Assembly (NCBI RefSeq): GCF_009674535.1
Contig: NZ_WKJK01000001.1
Span: 558,001 to 622,000, forward strand
Length of the DNA stretch: 64,000 nucleotides
From: Duganella guangzhouensis
GTDB taxonomy: Bacteria; Pseudomonadota; Gammaproteobacteria; Burkholderiales; Burkholderiaceae_D
Reading direction: 5' to 3'
This document shows positions 43,007-51,829 of this stretch, piece after piece. The position numbers and the translations under genes were made by a program. Under the pieces are notes generated by a model that saw only the letters and a program-made list of their open reading frames with translations, was not told the DNA's origin and made no database searches. Position 1 is the stretch's first letter. Each line of letters starts with the position of its first letter.

Positions 43007-44161
43007 TTGGCCAGCTTGCGCGCGCTTGTGACGGCGGCCGTGGTGGCGTGCTGCTGCGCGCAGCAGCCGGCCGCCTACGCCAGCGATGCGCTGGCCGCGT
43101 GCCGCCTGCCCGAGATGGGCTTGCGTAGCGATGTCGGGCTAGGTTTTCCGCGCAAGCCCTGGCGGCTGAAAACGGTGGGCGAACTGCGCTTCCGCGTGCT
43201 GTTTGTCGACTTCCGCGACGCCCCGGCCACGATGGCGCCACAGCGGGTGCTGGACATCATCTCGCCGCGCGCCGAGCAGTTCTATAGTTCGGTATCCTAC
43301 GGCCGGTTGAAGCTGGTATTCGATGCGCAGCCGCAGTGGATACGCATGCGCAAGCCGGTGGCTGATTATCACTTCAGCCGTGGCGCCGGGTTCGAAACGC
43401 ACCGCGCCTATCTGCAGGAAGCGATCGATCTGGCCGGTCCCGGCGTCGACTATGCCCGTAATGACGCCATCCTTGTGGTGGCCAATCCGGCGGCTGGCGC
43501 CATCGACTGGGGGCCGGCGTTCACCGCCTCGCCCGGTTTTGGCGTGATGGCGGGCGGGCGCGAGTTCCTCAATGGCGCCACCTCCGGCAGCGATCTGCCG
43601 ATACTGCGTGGCGGCTGGTTTGTGCATGAAATCGGCCACGCGCTGTCACTGGTCGATCTGGCCGGACCGCTGCCGGCCAACCAGCGCTGGCACACCTATG
43701 TCGGCCAGTTCAGCGCGATGGGCGAGCCGCAAGGACTGGCGCCTGGCTATCTTGGCTGGGAGCGCTGGCAACTGGGCTGGCTGGACGATGCTCAAATCGT
43801 CTGCGGTAGCGCCGCCCGTGCGACGACAGCGCGGCTGACGCCGATCGAGCGCGCCGGCGGCGTCAAGCTGGCAATGGTGCCGACCGGGCCGCATACGGCG
43901 CTGGCGCTGGAAAGCCGCCGCGCCGAAGCTGAGGATAGCGCCATGCCGCGCAGCGGCGTGCTGGTCTACACCATCGATACCGCGCTGACCTCCCATGACG
44001 GCGCCATCCGCGTGCAGCCGGTCGACGATCAGGACGAGCAGCACTGGCGCGCCTTGCTGTCCGCCGGAAAGTCAGTGCGCGTTGGCGGGCTGCTGGTGCG
44101 CGTGACGGCCAGCGACGCCGGTGGCGACACCGTGGAAGTCACGCGCGGGCCAGCCAACTGA
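43007..44161 (+). CDS. Secreted zinc metallopeptidase (M6-like)
   Basis: No ATG lies near the N-terminus. The best start is TTG 43007, 4 bp after the thymidine kinase stop; GTG 43028 is an alternative. The product (384 residues from TTG) has a signal peptide (MASLRALVTAAVVACCC ... AYA-SDA) and a peptidase domain with HEIGH at 207-211 in the context GGWFVHEIGHALSLVDLAG. The prior block FRVLFVDFRDAPAT and the GVDYARNDAILVVANP segment are like M6/immune-inhibitor-A-type peptidases. It is likely coupled to tdk. Substrate unknown. Confidence 0.7.
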   Translation: MASLRALVTAAVVACCCAQQPAAYASDALAACRLPEMGLRSDVGLGFPRKPWRLKTVGELRFRVLFVDFRDAPATMAPQRVLDIISPRAEQFYSSVSYGRLKLVFDAQPQWIRMRKPVADYHFSRGAGFETHRAYLQEAIDLAGPGVDYARNDAILVVANPAAGAIDWGPAFTASPGFGVMAGGREFLNGATSGSDLPILRGGWFVHEIGHALSLVDLAGPLPANQRWHTYVGQFSAMGEPQGLAPGYLGWERWQLGWLDDAQIVCGSAARATTARLTPIERAGGVKLAMVPTGPHTALALESRRAEAEDSAMPRSGVLVYTIDTALTSHDGAIRVQPVDDQDEQHWRALLSAGKSVRVGGLLVRVTASDAGGDTVEVTRGPAN

Positions 44162-44203
44162 ACCGGATAGACGCCGCGCTTGCAGTAGGGTAGGCTTATC
44201 AGC

Positions 44204-45133
44204 ATGCCCATATCGATCAGCGATCTGCCGCCTTTAGACAACCGCCACGTCAAGACCAGCACCGAGGATGTGCTGGTCGATCATGTCATTCCCGGCGAAT
44301 TGCTGGTGATTTCCTTCGGTTTTGTCTCTTGGGACAAACGGCCGGATTTCGATTTTTACGGCCGGCTGAAAAAGCTGGAACAGTTTGGCGGCCGCCACAT
44401 CAACAAAATCCTGGTGCGCGACTCCGGCAACAGCTGGTATCACCGCAAGATCGACGGTCTGGGCCAGCATCCGGACCAGACTGCCGACGGTCTGCGCCAG
44501 CTGATACAGGCGATTCAGCCGCGCAAGGTGGTCACCATCGGCCAGTCGATGGGCGCGTATGCCGCGCTGATGTACGGCATGCTGCTGGAGGTGCAGCAGG
44601 TGGTTGCGTTCGGGCCGTTGTCCATGCTCGAACCACAGCACGCCTTGCTGTATCACGAGCGGCGCTGGCTATCGGTGATGCGCGATCTGGCGGCGCGGCC
44701 GCCGGCATCTTCATATAACGATTTGCTGGCGCTGGGCCGCGACAAGGTCGGCAAACTACCGGACATGCACCTCATCTTCGGCACCAGGCCAGATGCTGAC
44801 AAGAGCACCGAGTCGGTCAATCTGGACGCTATGCACGCGCATCGGCTGGCCGCACTGGGCAACTGCACGTTGTACCCGTATCCGTTTTCAGGCCATCCGG
44901 TGGTGCAGCATCTGATCGACACCCAGCGTATCAATGCCTTGCTGGCCAGGATAGTGCTGGGGCTGGAGCTGCAAGAGGAGGGGATGGCAGTGACGCCCGA
45001 CTGGCATGGCTGGATCGCCGAGAACCTGCGCCTGGGTGGCGCGGCAGAGGAATTGGTGGAGATATTGAAGCAGCATGGCTTCAGCCATGGCAGCAGCAGT
45101 GCCGCCGTGGCCCAGGCGCAAGCCCAGTCTTAG
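44204..45133 (+). CDS. Alpha/beta hydrolase family protein
   Basis: This 309-residue protein has an alpha/beta-hydrolase nucleophile elbow GQSMGAYAALMYG with Ser115, a strand before it (RKVVTIG) and a probable catalytic His in SGHPVVQHLI near residue 230. The N-terminus has no signal peptide, so it is cytoplasmic. Similar proteins occur beside capsule or glycosylation genes as putative acyl hydrolases; there is no such context here. Substrate unknown. It converges with the transporter gene with a 4-base overlap. Confidence 0.72.
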   Translation: MPISISDLPPLDNRHVKTSTEDVLVDHVIPGELLVISFGFVSWDKRPDFDFYGRLKKLEQFGGRHINKILVRDSGNSWYHRKIDGLGQHPDQTADGLRQLIQAIQPRKVVTIGQSMGAYAALMYGMLLEVQQVVAFGPLSMLEPQHALLYHERRWLSVMRDLAARPPASSYNDLLALGRDKVGKLPDMHLIFGTRPDADKSTESVNLDAMHAHRLAALGNCTLYPYPFSGHPVVQHLIDTQRINALLARIVLGLELQEEGMAVTPDWHGWIAENLRLGGAAEELVEILKQHGFSHGSSSAAVAQAQAQS

Positions 45134-46473
45134 CCGATGTTGTGGACCACCGGCGTTTTGAATTCAAAGCGCTTGATGTCGCCCACCAGGAACAGGTAGC
45201 AACAGATGTTGACCACCGCGTTGGCGCCGACGAACACCAGCGCGCCGGCGAAGGAACCGGTGGCTTCCAGGATGTAGCCGATCACGATCGGGGTGGTGAT
45301 GCCGGCGGTGTTGCCGAAGGTGTTGAACAGCGCACCGCTCATGCCGCCGGCTTCTTTCGGCGAGGTGTCCGCCACCACCGCCCAGCCCAGCGCGCCGATG
45401 CCCTTGCCGAAGAAGGCCAGCGACATCACCAGGATCACAATCCAGTCCGAGTCCACATAGTTACACACGATCATGGTTGTCGACAGCAGCATGCCGCCGA
45501 CGATAGGCAGTTTACGCGCGGTCGACAGCGACTTGCCGGCCTTGATCAGACGGTCCGAAATCACGCCGCCCAGCACGCCGCCGAGGAATCCCGCCACCGC
45601 TGGCAGCGCGGCCACGAAGCCAGCTTTCAGGATGGTCATGTGGCGCTCGTTCACCAGGTAGATCGGGAACCAGGTCAGGAAGAAATAGGTCAGCGTGTTC
45701 AGGCAGTACTGCGCGATGTAGACGCCCAGCAGCATGCGGTTGCCCAGCAGCTGTTTGATGCAGGCCCAGGTGTCGATCTTGGTGGTGGCGACCACCTTGT
45801 TCTTGCTTTCCAGGTCGATCAGCGCACCACCAGCTTCGATATAGGCCAGCTCGGCGGCGTTGACCTTCGGATGGTCTTTCGGACCGTAAATGGTTTTCAG
45901 CCAGATGAAGGACATGAACACGCCCAGCGCGCCCATGACGAAGAACACGCTCTCCCAGCCGAAGCTGTGCACCAGCCAGCCCATGATAGGCGCGAACAGC
46001 ACGGTGGCGAAATACTGCGCCGAATTGAAGATGGCCGCCGCGGTGCCGCGTTCCTTGGTCGGGAACCAGGCCGAGGTGATGCGCGAGTTGCCGGGGAAGG
46101 AGGGCGCTTCGGCCGCGCCGATCAGCAGCCGCAGCAGGAACAGCACGGTGACCGCCGCTGCGCCGGTGAAGAAGCCGACACCGCCCATCAACATGGTAAA
46201 CAGCGACCACAGGAAAATACTGAAGAAGTAAGTAATTTTGGAACCGAAGCGGTCCAACAACCAGCCGCCTGGCAATTGCGCCAACACATAAGACCAGGCA
46301 AAAGCGGAAAACACAAAGCCCATTTGTGACGGGGACAAGCCCAGCAGCTTTTTGAGCTCGGGGCCGGCGATCGCGATGGTGGCGCGGTCGGCGTAGTTGA
46401 TCGTGGTTACAGCAAACAGAATAGCGAGTATCGTCCACCGGACGCGGGTGGCCTGGGTGTGTTGCGTGGTCAT
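45130..46473 (-). CDS. MFS transporter, anion:cation symporter family (sugar acid uptake)
   Basis: This 447-residue protein has 12 predicted membrane helices and the ACS-type signatures: NYADRATIAIAGPEL in TM1, FAWSYVLAQLPGGWLLDRFG in TM2, and EAPSFPGNSRITSAWFPTKE after TM4. Relatives take up glucarate, galactarate, galactonate, hexuronates or phthalate-like acids with protons. The insert between helices 6 and 7 is KDHPKVNAAELAYIEAGGAL. No catabolic gene is adjacent, so the substrate is open. A candidate operator lies upstream (46508-46539). Confidence 0.85.
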   Translation of the reverse strand: MTTQHTQATRVRWTILAILFAVTTINYADRATIAIAGPELKKLLGLSPSQMGFVFSAFAWSYVLAQLPGGWLLDRFGSKITYFFSIFLWSLFTMLMGGVGFFTGAAAVTVLFLLRLLIGAAEAPSFPGNSRITSAWFPTKERGTAAAIFNSAQYFATVLFAPIMGWLVHSFGWESVFFVMGALGVFMSFIWLKTIYGPKDHPKVNAAELAYIEAGGALIDLESKNKVVATTKIDTWACIKQLLGNRMLLGVYIAQYCLNTLTYFFLTWFPIYLVNERHMTILKAGFVAALPAVAGFLGGVLGGVISDRLIKAGKSLSTARKLPIVGGMLLSTTMIVCNYVDSDWIVILVMSLAFFGKGIGALGWAVVADTSPKEAGGMSGALFNTFGNTAGITTPIVIGYILEATGSFAGALVFVGANAVVNICCYLFLVGDIKRFEFKTPVVHNIG

Positions 46474-46507
46474 ACGGTCTCCTTACTATGGTGCGAAGAT
46501 CATAGCC

Positions 46508-46539
46508 CAGATATCAGACATCATACAACTAAATATCTG
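46508..46539. promoter_or_regulatory. Inverted repeat upstream of the transporter gene
   Basis: CAGATAT (46508-46514) and ATATCTG (46533-46539) flank ATCATACAAC-type sequence 35-66 bp before the transporter start. Such spaced repeats fit a dimeric regulator, for example a GntR-family repressor of sugar acid genes. No regulator gene is adjacent. Confidence 0.35.
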
Positions 46540-46651
46540 CTACTGCTTTGCTAGTAAACGTTTAACTTGTTGATTTTAATACACATGCACCAGGGCGGTG
46601 CAGGCTTCAGTTGTCTGATGACGAGAGACCCTACCGCCACTATGGCAACTT

Positions 46652-46680
46652 TTGTACAAAGTCTTGTGCTAGGGTTTAAA
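46652..46680 (+). promoter_or_regulatory. Probable sigma70 promoter of the isocitrate dehydrogenase gene
   Basis: TTGTAC (46652-46657) and TTTAAA (46675-46680) are spaced by exactly 17 bases. The start codon is 48 bp downstream. This supports starting translation at 46729 and not at the in-frame ORF start at 46567, which is upstream of the promoter. Confidence 0.5.
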
Positions 46681-46728
46681 ATAACGGGCGCAATTAACTC
46701 CAAGCACCGAACTTACGAGGGAATGAAC

Positions 46729-48960
46729 ATGGCATCACAAAATCCAAAAATTATTTACACGCTGACCGACGAGGCCCCGCTGCTGGCAACGTATTCCCTG
46801 CTGCCAATCATCAAGAAGTTCACCGCACCTGCTGGCGTGGACGTCGTTTCGAGCGATATTTCGGTCGCCGCGCGCGTGCTGGCCGAGTTCCCTGAATTCC
46901 TGACCGACGAACAAAAAGTCCCGAACAACCTGGCTGAACTGGGCGCGCTGACGCTGAAGCCGGAAGCCAACATCATCAAACTGCCGAACATCTCGGCCTC
47001 GGTAGCCCAGCTGCAAGCGGCCATCCGCGAACTGCAAGGCAAGGGTTACAAGATCCCTGACTACCCGGAAGATCCGAAAACCGACGAAGACAAAGCCCTG
47101 AAGGCGCGCTTCAGCAAGTGCACCGGCTCGGCCGTGAATCCAGTGCTGCGCGAAGGTAACTCGGATCGCCGCGCGCCAAAAGCGGTCAAAGAATACGCCC
47201 GCAAGCACCCGCACTCGATGGGCGAATGGAGCCAGGCATCGCGCACCCACGTGTCGCACATGCACGCCGGCGACTTCTACCACGGCGAAAAATCGATCAC
47301 GCTGGAAAAAGCCCGTGACGTCAAGATGGAGCTGATCACCGCCTCCGGCAAGACCATCGTGCTGAAACCGAAGGTCTCGCTGAAAGCCGGCGAAATCATC
47401 GACTCCATGTTCATGAGCAAAAAAGCGCTGCTGGAGTTCTACGAGAAAGAAATCGACGACGCCTACAAAACCGGCGTGATGTTCTCGCTGCACGTTAAAG
47501 CCACCATGATGAAGGTGTCGCACCCGATCGTGTTCGGTCACTGCGTGCGTATCTTCTACAAGGACGCGTTCGAGAAGCACGCCAAGACCTTCGAACAGCT
47601 GGGCGTGAACGTCAACAACGGCATGGTCAACCTGTACGAGAAAATCGAGAAGCTGCCAGCGTCGCAGAAGGACGAGATCCTGAAAGACCTGCACGCCTGC
47701 CACGAACACCGTCCAAAACTGGCGATGGTGGATTCGGCCAAAGGCATCACCAACTTCCACTCGCCGAACGACGTGATCGTTGACGCGTCGATGCCGGCCA
47801 TGATCCGTATCGGCGGCAAAATGTGGGGTGCCGATGGCCGCACCGCCGATGTTAAAGCCGTGATGCCGGAATCGACCTTCGCCCGTATCTACCAGGAGAT
47901 GATCAACTTCTGCAAATGGCACGGCAACTTCGACCCGACCACCATGGGCACCGTGCCTAACGTCGGTCTGATGGCGCAGCAAGCCGAAGAATACGGCTCG
48001 CACGACAAGACCTTCGAAGTACCGGAAGGCGGCATCGCCAACATCACCGATCTGGAAACCGGCGAAGTGCTGCTGACCCAGACCGTGGAAGAGGGCGACA
48101 TCTGGCGTATGTGCCAGGTCAAAGACGCGCCGATCCGTGACTGGGTCAAGCTGGCCGTCACCCGCGCCCGTCAGTCCGGCATGCCTGCCGTGTTCTGGCT
48201 GGACACCTACCGTCCGCACGAAGCCGAAGTGATCAAGAAAGTACAGGCTTACCTGAAAGATCACGACACCAGCGGCCTGGAAATCCACATCATGTCGCAG
48301 ACCCGCGCCATGCGTTACACCCTGGAGCGCGTATCGCGCGGCCTGGACACCATCTCGGTGACCGGCAACATCCTGCGCGACTACCTGACCGACCTGTTCC
48401 CGATTCTGGAACTGGGCACCTCGGCCAAGATGCTGTCGATCGTGCCGCTGATGGCCGGTGGCGGCATGTACGAAACCGGCGCCGGCGGTTCGGCTCCGAA
48501 ACACGTCAAGCAGCTGGTGGAAGAAAACCACCTGCGTTGGGACTCGCTGGGCGAATTCCTGGCGCTGGCGGTGTCGCTGGAAGAGCTGGGCATCAAGGAA
48601 GGCAACACCAAGGCGCAAATCCTGGCCAAGACCCTGGACGAAGCCACCGGCAAACTGCTGGACAACAGCAAGTCGCCATCGTCGCGCACCGGTGAGCTGG
48701 ACAACCGTGGCAGCCACTTCTACCTGTCGCTGTACTGGGCCCAGGCCCTGGCCGCGCAGAGCGAAGACAAGGAACTGCAAGCCCAGTTCGCACCACTGGC
48801 CAAACAGCTGGCGGAAAACGAGACCAAGATCGTTGAGGAACTGAACAGCGTGCAGGGCAAGGCGCAGGAGATCGGTGGTTACTACTACCCAGATCCAGCC
48901 AAGACCGCGACTGTGATGCGTCCAAGCGCGACCTTCAACGCCGCCATCGACGCTGCTTAA
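46729..48960 (+). CDS. icd: Isocitrate dehydrogenase, NADP-dependent, monomeric
   Basis: The start is ATG 46729 ([17 protein letters not shown]), after GAGGGA; an ATG at 46723 sits on that site and the frame upstream is not conserved. The product is 743 residues, the normal length of the monomeric IDH class. It has [35 protein letters not shown], and the [17 protein letters not shown] segment typical of that class. It converts isocitrate to 2-oxoglutarate in the TCA cycle. Codon bias is strong, as expected for high expression. Confidence 0.95.
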   Translation: MASQNPKIIYTLTDEAPLLATYSLLPIIKKFTAPAGVDVVSSDISVAARVLAEFPEFLTDEQKVPNNLAELGALTLKPEANIIKLPNISASVAQLQAAIRELQGKGYKIPDYPEDPKTDEDKALKARFSKCTGSAVNPVLREGNSDRRAPKAVKEYARKHPHSMGEWSQASRTHVSHMHAGDFYHGEKSITLEKARDVKMELITASGKTIVLKPKVSLKAGEIIDSMFMSKKALLEFYEKEIDDAYKTGVMFSLHVKATMMKVSHPIVFGHCVRIFYKDAFEKHAKTFEQLGVNVNNGMVNLYEKIEKLPASQKDEILKDLHACHEHRPKLAMVDSAKGITNFHSPNDVIVDASMPAMIRIGGKMWGADGRTADVKAVMPESTFARIYQEMINFCKWHGNFDPTTMGTVPNVGLMAQQAEEYGSHDKTFEVPEGGIANITDLETGEVLLTQTVEEGDIWRMCQVKDAPIRDWVKLAVTRARQSGMPAVFWLDTYRPHEAEVIKKVQAYLKDHDTSGLEIHIMSQTRAMRYTLERVSRGLDTISVTGNILRDYLTDLFPILELGTSAKMLSIVPLMAGGGMYETGAGGSAPKHVKQLVEENHLRWDSLGEFLALAVSLEELGIKEGNTKAQILAKTLDEATGKLLDNSKSPSSRTGELDNRGSHFYLSLYWAQALAAQSEDKELQAQFAPLAKQLAENETKIVEELNSVQGKAQEIGGYYYPDPAKTATVMRPSATFNAAIDAA

Positions 48961-48971
48961 ACCATGATGTT

Positions 48972-48991
48972 GCTCCCGCGCAGGCGGGAGC
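48972..48991. repeat. Perfect 8-bp hairpin after icd
   Basis: GCTCCCGC (48972-48979) and GCGGGAGC (48984-48991) pair around GCAG, 12 bp after the icd stop. A related inverted repeat follows at once (49005-49057). Such CCCGCxxxxGCGGG units recur between genes in this family of genomes and resemble REP-like elements. Confidence 0.55.
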
Positions 48992-49004
48992 CCATGGAAC
49001 GCAT

Positions 49005-49057
49005 GCCCCGCCTGGGGTTTCCGCTTGCGCGGGAACCACTGTGCGGGGTTTTTTTAT
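49005..49057 (+). terminator. Terminator region after icd
   Basis: CCCCGC (49006-49011) pairs with GCGGGG (49043-49048), followed by seven T. A second, smaller hairpin (about 49019-49035, TTCCGC/GCGGGAA) sits inside the loop. The T run also overlaps the stop end of the convergent YcaC-like gene. Confidence 0.65.
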
Positions 49058-49674
49058 TGCGGCGTCAGCATCTGACGCGCGTAGCGCAGGCCGACGCCGT
49101 AACCGCCGCCGTTCTTTTCAACCACCGCGCGGGCGGCGTCGTAGGTATCGTGGCGGGTCCAGTCGCGCTGCAGTTCCAGCAGCACTTGCAGCCAGCTGGT
49201 CGGCTGCGCGCCTTTGGCGGTCATGCGTTGCAGCGCCAGATCGTGGCCGGCCAGTGTCAGGCCGCCGCAGGCGTCGCCCACCACATAGCATTCGTAGCCG
49301 GCTTCCAGCGCGCTCAGCACCGCAAAGCTGATGCAGGCTTCGGTCAGCATGCCGGAGAAAATCAGCTTCTTGCGGCCGGTGGCTTCAATCGCCGCGCGCA
49401 CCGCATCGTCTTCCCACGCGTTCATATTGCGCCGTTCCAGCACCGGATGCTCCGGTACCAGCGCGTGCAGGTCCGGCAGCAGCGGACCGCTGTAGACCTT
49501 GCTGGCCGAGGTGCTGATCACCACCGGCAGCGCAAACGCCAGCGCGGCCTCCAGCAGCGCCACCGAGTTATTGAGCAACGTCTGGCGCTCCATCGATTGC
49601 ACGCCGAATTGCAGGCCGGCCTGTTGATCGAGCAGTACCAGGGCGCAGTTTTGGGGAGTCAGTAAATCTTGCAT
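49054..49674 (-). CDS. Isochorismatase-like cysteine hydrolase (YcaC family)
   Basis: This 206-residue protein has the isochorismatase fold: Asp16 (ALVLLDQQAG), LLEAALAFALPVVISTS, the RRNMNAWEDD segment of the YcaC branch and the nucleophile Cys114 in GMLTEACISFAVL. Family members hydrolyse amides or esters; the YcaC substrate is unknown. No partner gene is adjacent. It converges with icd. Confidence 0.83.
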   Translation of the reverse strand: MQDLLTPQNCALVLLDQQAGLQFGVQSMERQTLLNNSVALLEAALAFALPVVISTSASKVYSGPLLPDLHALVPEHPVLERRNMNAWEDDAVRAAIEATGRKKLIFSGMLTEACISFAVLSALEAGYECYVVGDACGGLTLAGHDLALQRMTAKGAQPTSWLQVLLELQRDWTRHDTYDAARAVVEKNGGGYGVGLRYARQMLTPQ

Positions 49675-49785
49675 GAGAGCCTCTCATAGTTGGGGATGCT
49701 GCCGATTGTAGGAAGCTGGCGGGCGCGGCGCCTCTCTCTTAGGTCGCAGAATTGACTAGGCGCGGCGGCCGTGCGAGGATGCCGC

Positions 49786-50319
49786 ATGAACAGCCTGTTC
49801 GAATGTAGCGTGCTTGCGCCGGCCTGGTTTTGCGACCATCGCGACATGCTGATATATCTGGCGCCATCCCTGATGCTGGCGCTGCTGATCCGCGCCCTGG
49901 CGGTGCGGCATCCCTTCTTTTTGCTGTTTCGTCTGGCTGGTACCATCTGCCACGAGCTGGCGCACTTTGTGGCCGGCACGCTGACCGGCGCGCGGCCGGC
50001 AACGTTTACGGTAATTCCGCGCCGCATCGTGCGTGGTTGGGAGCTGGGTTCGGTGCGCTTGACCAATGTGCGCTGGTATAACGCGGCACCGTCGGCGCTG
50101 GCGCCGTTTCTAGTGGTGCTGGTGCCGCTGGCGGTGGCCTGGTGGCGCACCCGCAGCGGTCTGAACTTTCAATGGATAGATGTGGCGCTGGCGTTTGCCG
50201 TGGCGCCACAATTCCTGGCTTGCTGGCCGTCATCCACCGACTGGAAGCTGTCGCTGCGCTCCTGGCCCTATTTGCTGATCGCCTGCCTGTTATGGTGGGT
50301 GATCAGTGCGTGGCGGTGA
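49786..50319 (+). CDS. M50-like membrane metallopeptidase
   Basis: The start is ATG 49786 after GAGGA; an in-frame ATG at 49771 is upstream of that site. The 177-residue product has four predicted membrane helices. The HELAH motif at residues 56-60 (AGTICHELAHFVAGTLTG) lies in a helix as in M50 intramembrane peptidases. No NPDG-type second motif is visible, so the active site may be incomplete. It may be a divergent site-2-type protein or an unrelated membrane protein with a zinc motif. It converges with the PCuAC gene with a 17-base overlap. Confidence 0.65.
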   Translation: MNSLFECSVLAPAWFCDHRDMLIYLAPSLMLALLIRALAVRHPFFLLFRLAGTICHELAHFVAGTLTGARPATFTVIPRRIVRGWELGSVRLTNVRWYNAAPSALAPFLVVLVPLAVAWWRTRSGLNFQWIDVALAFAVAPQFLACWPSSTDWKLSLRSWPYLLIACLLWWVISAWR

Positions 50320-50731
50320 GCGGCTTGACCGGCGCTTCGACGGTAATCTTGCTGCGCACTTTTTTCGCGTCTTCGATTTCCAGCGTTAGCGGCACTTTGT
50401 CGCCATCCTTCAACGGCTGTTTCAAGTCCAGCAGCATCAGGTGGTAACCGCCCGGCGCCAGTTTGACGGTCTGGCCGGCTGGCAGTTCCAGCGCCTGCAT
50501 CTGGCGCATTTTCATCATATCGTTTTCCATCTTCATTTCGTGCACTTCAACCGCGCCGGCGGCCGGTGAGCTGACGCCCACCAGTTTGGCCGGCTGGGCC
50601 GAGGTCAGTGTCATGAAGGCGCCGGTGGCTTTTTGTGCGGCGACGGTGGCGCGTACCCACGGCTCAGCGACGGTGACCTGGGCCAGTGCCGGCAGCGATG
50701 CCATCATCAACAGGGCGAACAGTTTTTTCAT
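50303..50731 (-). CDS. Periplasmic copper chaperone PCu(A)C
   Basis: The start is ATG 50731, overlapping the SCO stop. The 142-residue product has a signal peptide (MKKLFALLMMASLPALA) and the PCuAC core: EPWVRAT, GAFMTL, the copper-ligand set His64/Met66 (VEVHEMKMEN), Met75/78 and His97/Met99 (GGYHLMLLDLKQPL). It carries Cu(I) to cytochrome oxidase or SCO. It is the last gene of the DUF2946-SCO-PCuAC run. Confidence 0.92.
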   Translation of the reverse strand: MKKLFALLMMASLPALAQVTVAEPWVRATVAAQKATGAFMTLTSAQPAKLVGVSSPAAGAVEVHEMKMENDMMKMRQMQALELPAGQTVKLAPGGYHLMLLDLKQPLKDGDKVPLTLEIEDAKKVRSKITVEAPVKPLTATH

Positions 50732-51330
50732 TGGAATAATCCTTTCAGGAAGCCGGTTTCTTTTTTCGGGTTCATCAGTTGGCGCAGGTCGTCGGCGACC
50801 TGCTGGGCGGTTTCGTCGTGCTTGACCGCCAGGCGGATTTTGCCGCTGGCGTCGAACACGTAGGTGAGGGCGGTGTGGTCCATGGTGTAGGAGCTGCCAC
50901 TCGGCACCTTGCGGTAAAAGATCTTGAAGTCCTTGGCGGTCTTGGCGGTCTGCGCCAGGCTGCCCCGCACGGCGACGAAGCTGGGATCGAAGGCGCGCAT
51001 GTACTCGGCCAGCAGCGGCGCGGTGTCGCGCTCGGGATCGACGGTGGCGAAAATGACTTGCAGCTTGTCGGCGTCGGCGCCCAGCAGGCGCTTGATTTCC
51101 ACCGCGCGCGCCAGCGCGGTCGGGCACACGTCCGGGCATTGGGTGAAGCCGAAGAACAGCATCACGACCTTGCCTTTGAAGTCGCGCAGTGCGGCGGGTT
51201 TGCCGTCGGTGTAGGACAGCTGATAGTCGGGTCCGATGGCGCTGCCGGTGATGTCGACAGCGGTAAAGCTGGCGGCATGGGCGGCAAGCGGCAGGGCGGC
51301 CAACGACGAGATGAATAAACGGCGTTGCAT
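50728..51330 (-). CDS. SCO1/SenC family copper-binding protein
   Basis: The start is ATG 51330 (MQRRLFISSLAALPLAAHA), a signal peptide with RR. The 200-residue product has the thioredoxin-like SCO motif CPDVCP (Cys65/Cys69) in LFFGFTQCPDVCPTALA and the third ligand His152 in TMDHTALTYVF. It delivers copper to the CuA or CuB site of cytochrome oxidase. Overlaps the PCuAC start by 4 bases. Confidence 0.92.
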   Translation of the reverse strand: MQRRLFISSLAALPLAAHAASFTAVDITGSAIGPDYQLSYTDGKPAALRDFKGKVVMLFFGFTQCPDVCPTALARAVEIKRLLGADADKLQVIFATVDPERDTAPLLAEYMRAFDPSFVAVRGSLAQTAKTAKDFKIFYRKVPSGSSYTMDHTALTYVFDASGKIRLAVKHDETAQQVADDLRQLMNPKKETGFLKGLFQ

Positions 51331-51397
51331 AGAGATCCTGGGTAGCGGAATGACGATGGCGCGCGCCGTTTCAGGCGGTCGCGCGCGGCTCAGCGAT

Positions 51398-51760
51398 TCA
51401 GGCGATGGCCGGCGGGCCGCGCGGCTGGGCGGCGGGCCAGGTGGCGCTGTGCGGCGGCGTGGCGGTGGCTGCGGCGGGATAAGCATCGTGGCCGCGCAGC
51501 ACGGTCATCAGGCTGGCGGCGGCCGGTGGCGGCGCCGCGCCACCAGTGTGAGCGGCGCACAGCGCGCAATGCTGGGTGCCGTGCAACGGCAGCTTGGCCG
51601 GCGCATGTCGGTCGGCGCTGGCGCTGCAGATGTCCATCGTCAGCGGATCCAGCGTCAACAGCGTGACGGCCTGGCTCAGCGACGGCGCGCACAGGTTCAG
51701 CAGGATCGCCAGGGAGACGATCAGGCTGGTCAGGCGGCGCTGCTGGAGGAAAATAGGCAT
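51398..51760 (-). CDS. DUF2946 family protein (copper-linked)
   Basis: The start is ATG 51760 (MPIFLQQRRLTSLIVSLAIL); the frame is open to 51799. The 120-residue product has an N-terminal signal or membrane segment and the DUF2946 motif: TMDICSA, then QHCALCAAHT. The Cys/His pairs suggest metal binding. It is often found upstream of SCO and PCuAC genes, as here. Function unknown beyond copper context. Confidence 0.8.
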   Translation of the reverse strand: MPIFLQQRRLTSLIVSLAILLNLCAPSLSQAVTLLTLDPLTMDICSASADRHAPAKLPLHGTQHCALCAAHTGGAAPPPAAASLMTVLRGHDAYPAAATATPPHSATWPAAQPRGPPAIA

Positions 51761-51829
51761 GCGGGCATTATAAAAGAAAAAAGCCGCCGCCGTTTTCACG
51801 GGGGCGGCTTTGGCCGGTGTCGGCGGGGC

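Noticed and set aside
46567..46728. 54-codon extension of isocitrate dehydrogenase
   Set aside because: A good promoter (46652-46680) lies inside it, and the family starts at the ATG at 46729.
46735..48780. 681-codon open frame antisense to icd
   Set aside because: It mirrors the codon bias of isocitrate dehydrogenase, is rich in His/Arg/Phe/Val with no domain, and has no ribosome site.
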